Assembly: GCF_900104475.1 (NCBI RefSeq)
Contig: NZ_FNJR01000008.1
Span: forward strand, 124,001 to 188,000
Reading direction: 5' to 3'
DNA from: Actinopolyspora xinjiangensis
GTDB taxonomy: Bacteria; Actinomycetota; Actinomycetes; Mycobacteriales; Pseudonocardiaceae
Length of the DNA: 64,000 nt
Of this stretch, positions 64,000-64,000 are shown piece by piece. The notes beneath the pieces were generated by a model. The model was not told where the DNA came from, made no database searches, and saw only the letters and a list, made by a program, of their open reading frames with translations. Position 1 is the first letter of the stretch. Every line of letters begins with the position of its first letter. The translations under genes and the position numbers were made by a program.

Positions 64000-64000
64000 C

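Noticed and set aside
59937-64000. oriC within the window
   Set aside because: parS sites and parAB show proximity to the origin, but no cluster of DnaA boxes and no dnaA, dnaN or rpmH is present.
1-64000. CRISPR array
   Set aside because: No set of regularly spaced direct repeats was seen.

Overview
This is a high-GC actinomycete chromosome segment, probably from a Pseudonocardiales-type genus (Saccharopolyspora/Actinopolyspora-like; the genus cannot be fixed from sequence alone). Clues are the strongly G/C-ending codons, the many GTG/TTG and apparently leaderless starts, and a gene order near the replication origin that parallels Mycobacterium: CCA transferase, NUDIX hydrolase, DUF6049 protein, MurJ, pseudokinase, SigM, anti-sigma factor, TrxB, TrxA, CwlM, GNAT, then ParB, ParA, RsmG and Jag. 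oriC itself should lie just beyond base 64000.

Region by region. 1-12.7 kb: three c-di-GMP enzymes (GGDEF-EAL, PAS-GGDEF, membrane GGEEF), a GT87 membrane glycosyltransferase, two neighbouring secreted low-complexity proteins, a PerM/AI-2E-type membrane protein and a NarL-type two-component pair. 12.7-19.7 kb: a variable stretch with a DUF397 relic, PTS enzyme I (ptsI) carrying a perfect DasR-type palindrome over its start codon, a complete IS607-family element (serine transposase plus TnpB), a glutaredoxin-like protein, an MMPL-transporter relic and a TetR regulator. 19.8-22.8 kb: an acyl-CoA oxidase and a small secreted RTX-repeat protein.

23.1-37.3 kb is the main accessory island: a 1738-residue DEAD-box/DUF1998 helicase with a C-terminal nuclease-like domain (DruE-like), a SNF2-type helicase (DrmD/BrxHII-like) and a 1344-residue N6-adenine methyltransferase (PglX/DrmMI-like) in one operon. 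A DUF262-DUF1524 (GmrSD-like) gene converges on it across a shared 14-bp-stem terminator. The parts resemble Druantia, DISARM, BREX and type IV restriction, but the set matches none of them. It is the best candidate for an undescribed defence system here.

37.8-64 kb is conserved core. leuS is preceded by a 15-codon leader ORF and a terminator hairpin that look like an attenuator. Next come an SdpI-like protein, YqgE, MarR, and the envelope/redox cluster described above. trxBA has a SigH/SigR-type promoter. In mycobacteria the MurJ flippase and the pseudokinase are one polypeptide; here they are two adjacent genes. The segregation genes parAB are surrounded by five perfect parS sites within 3.4 kb, two of them inside parA and parB.
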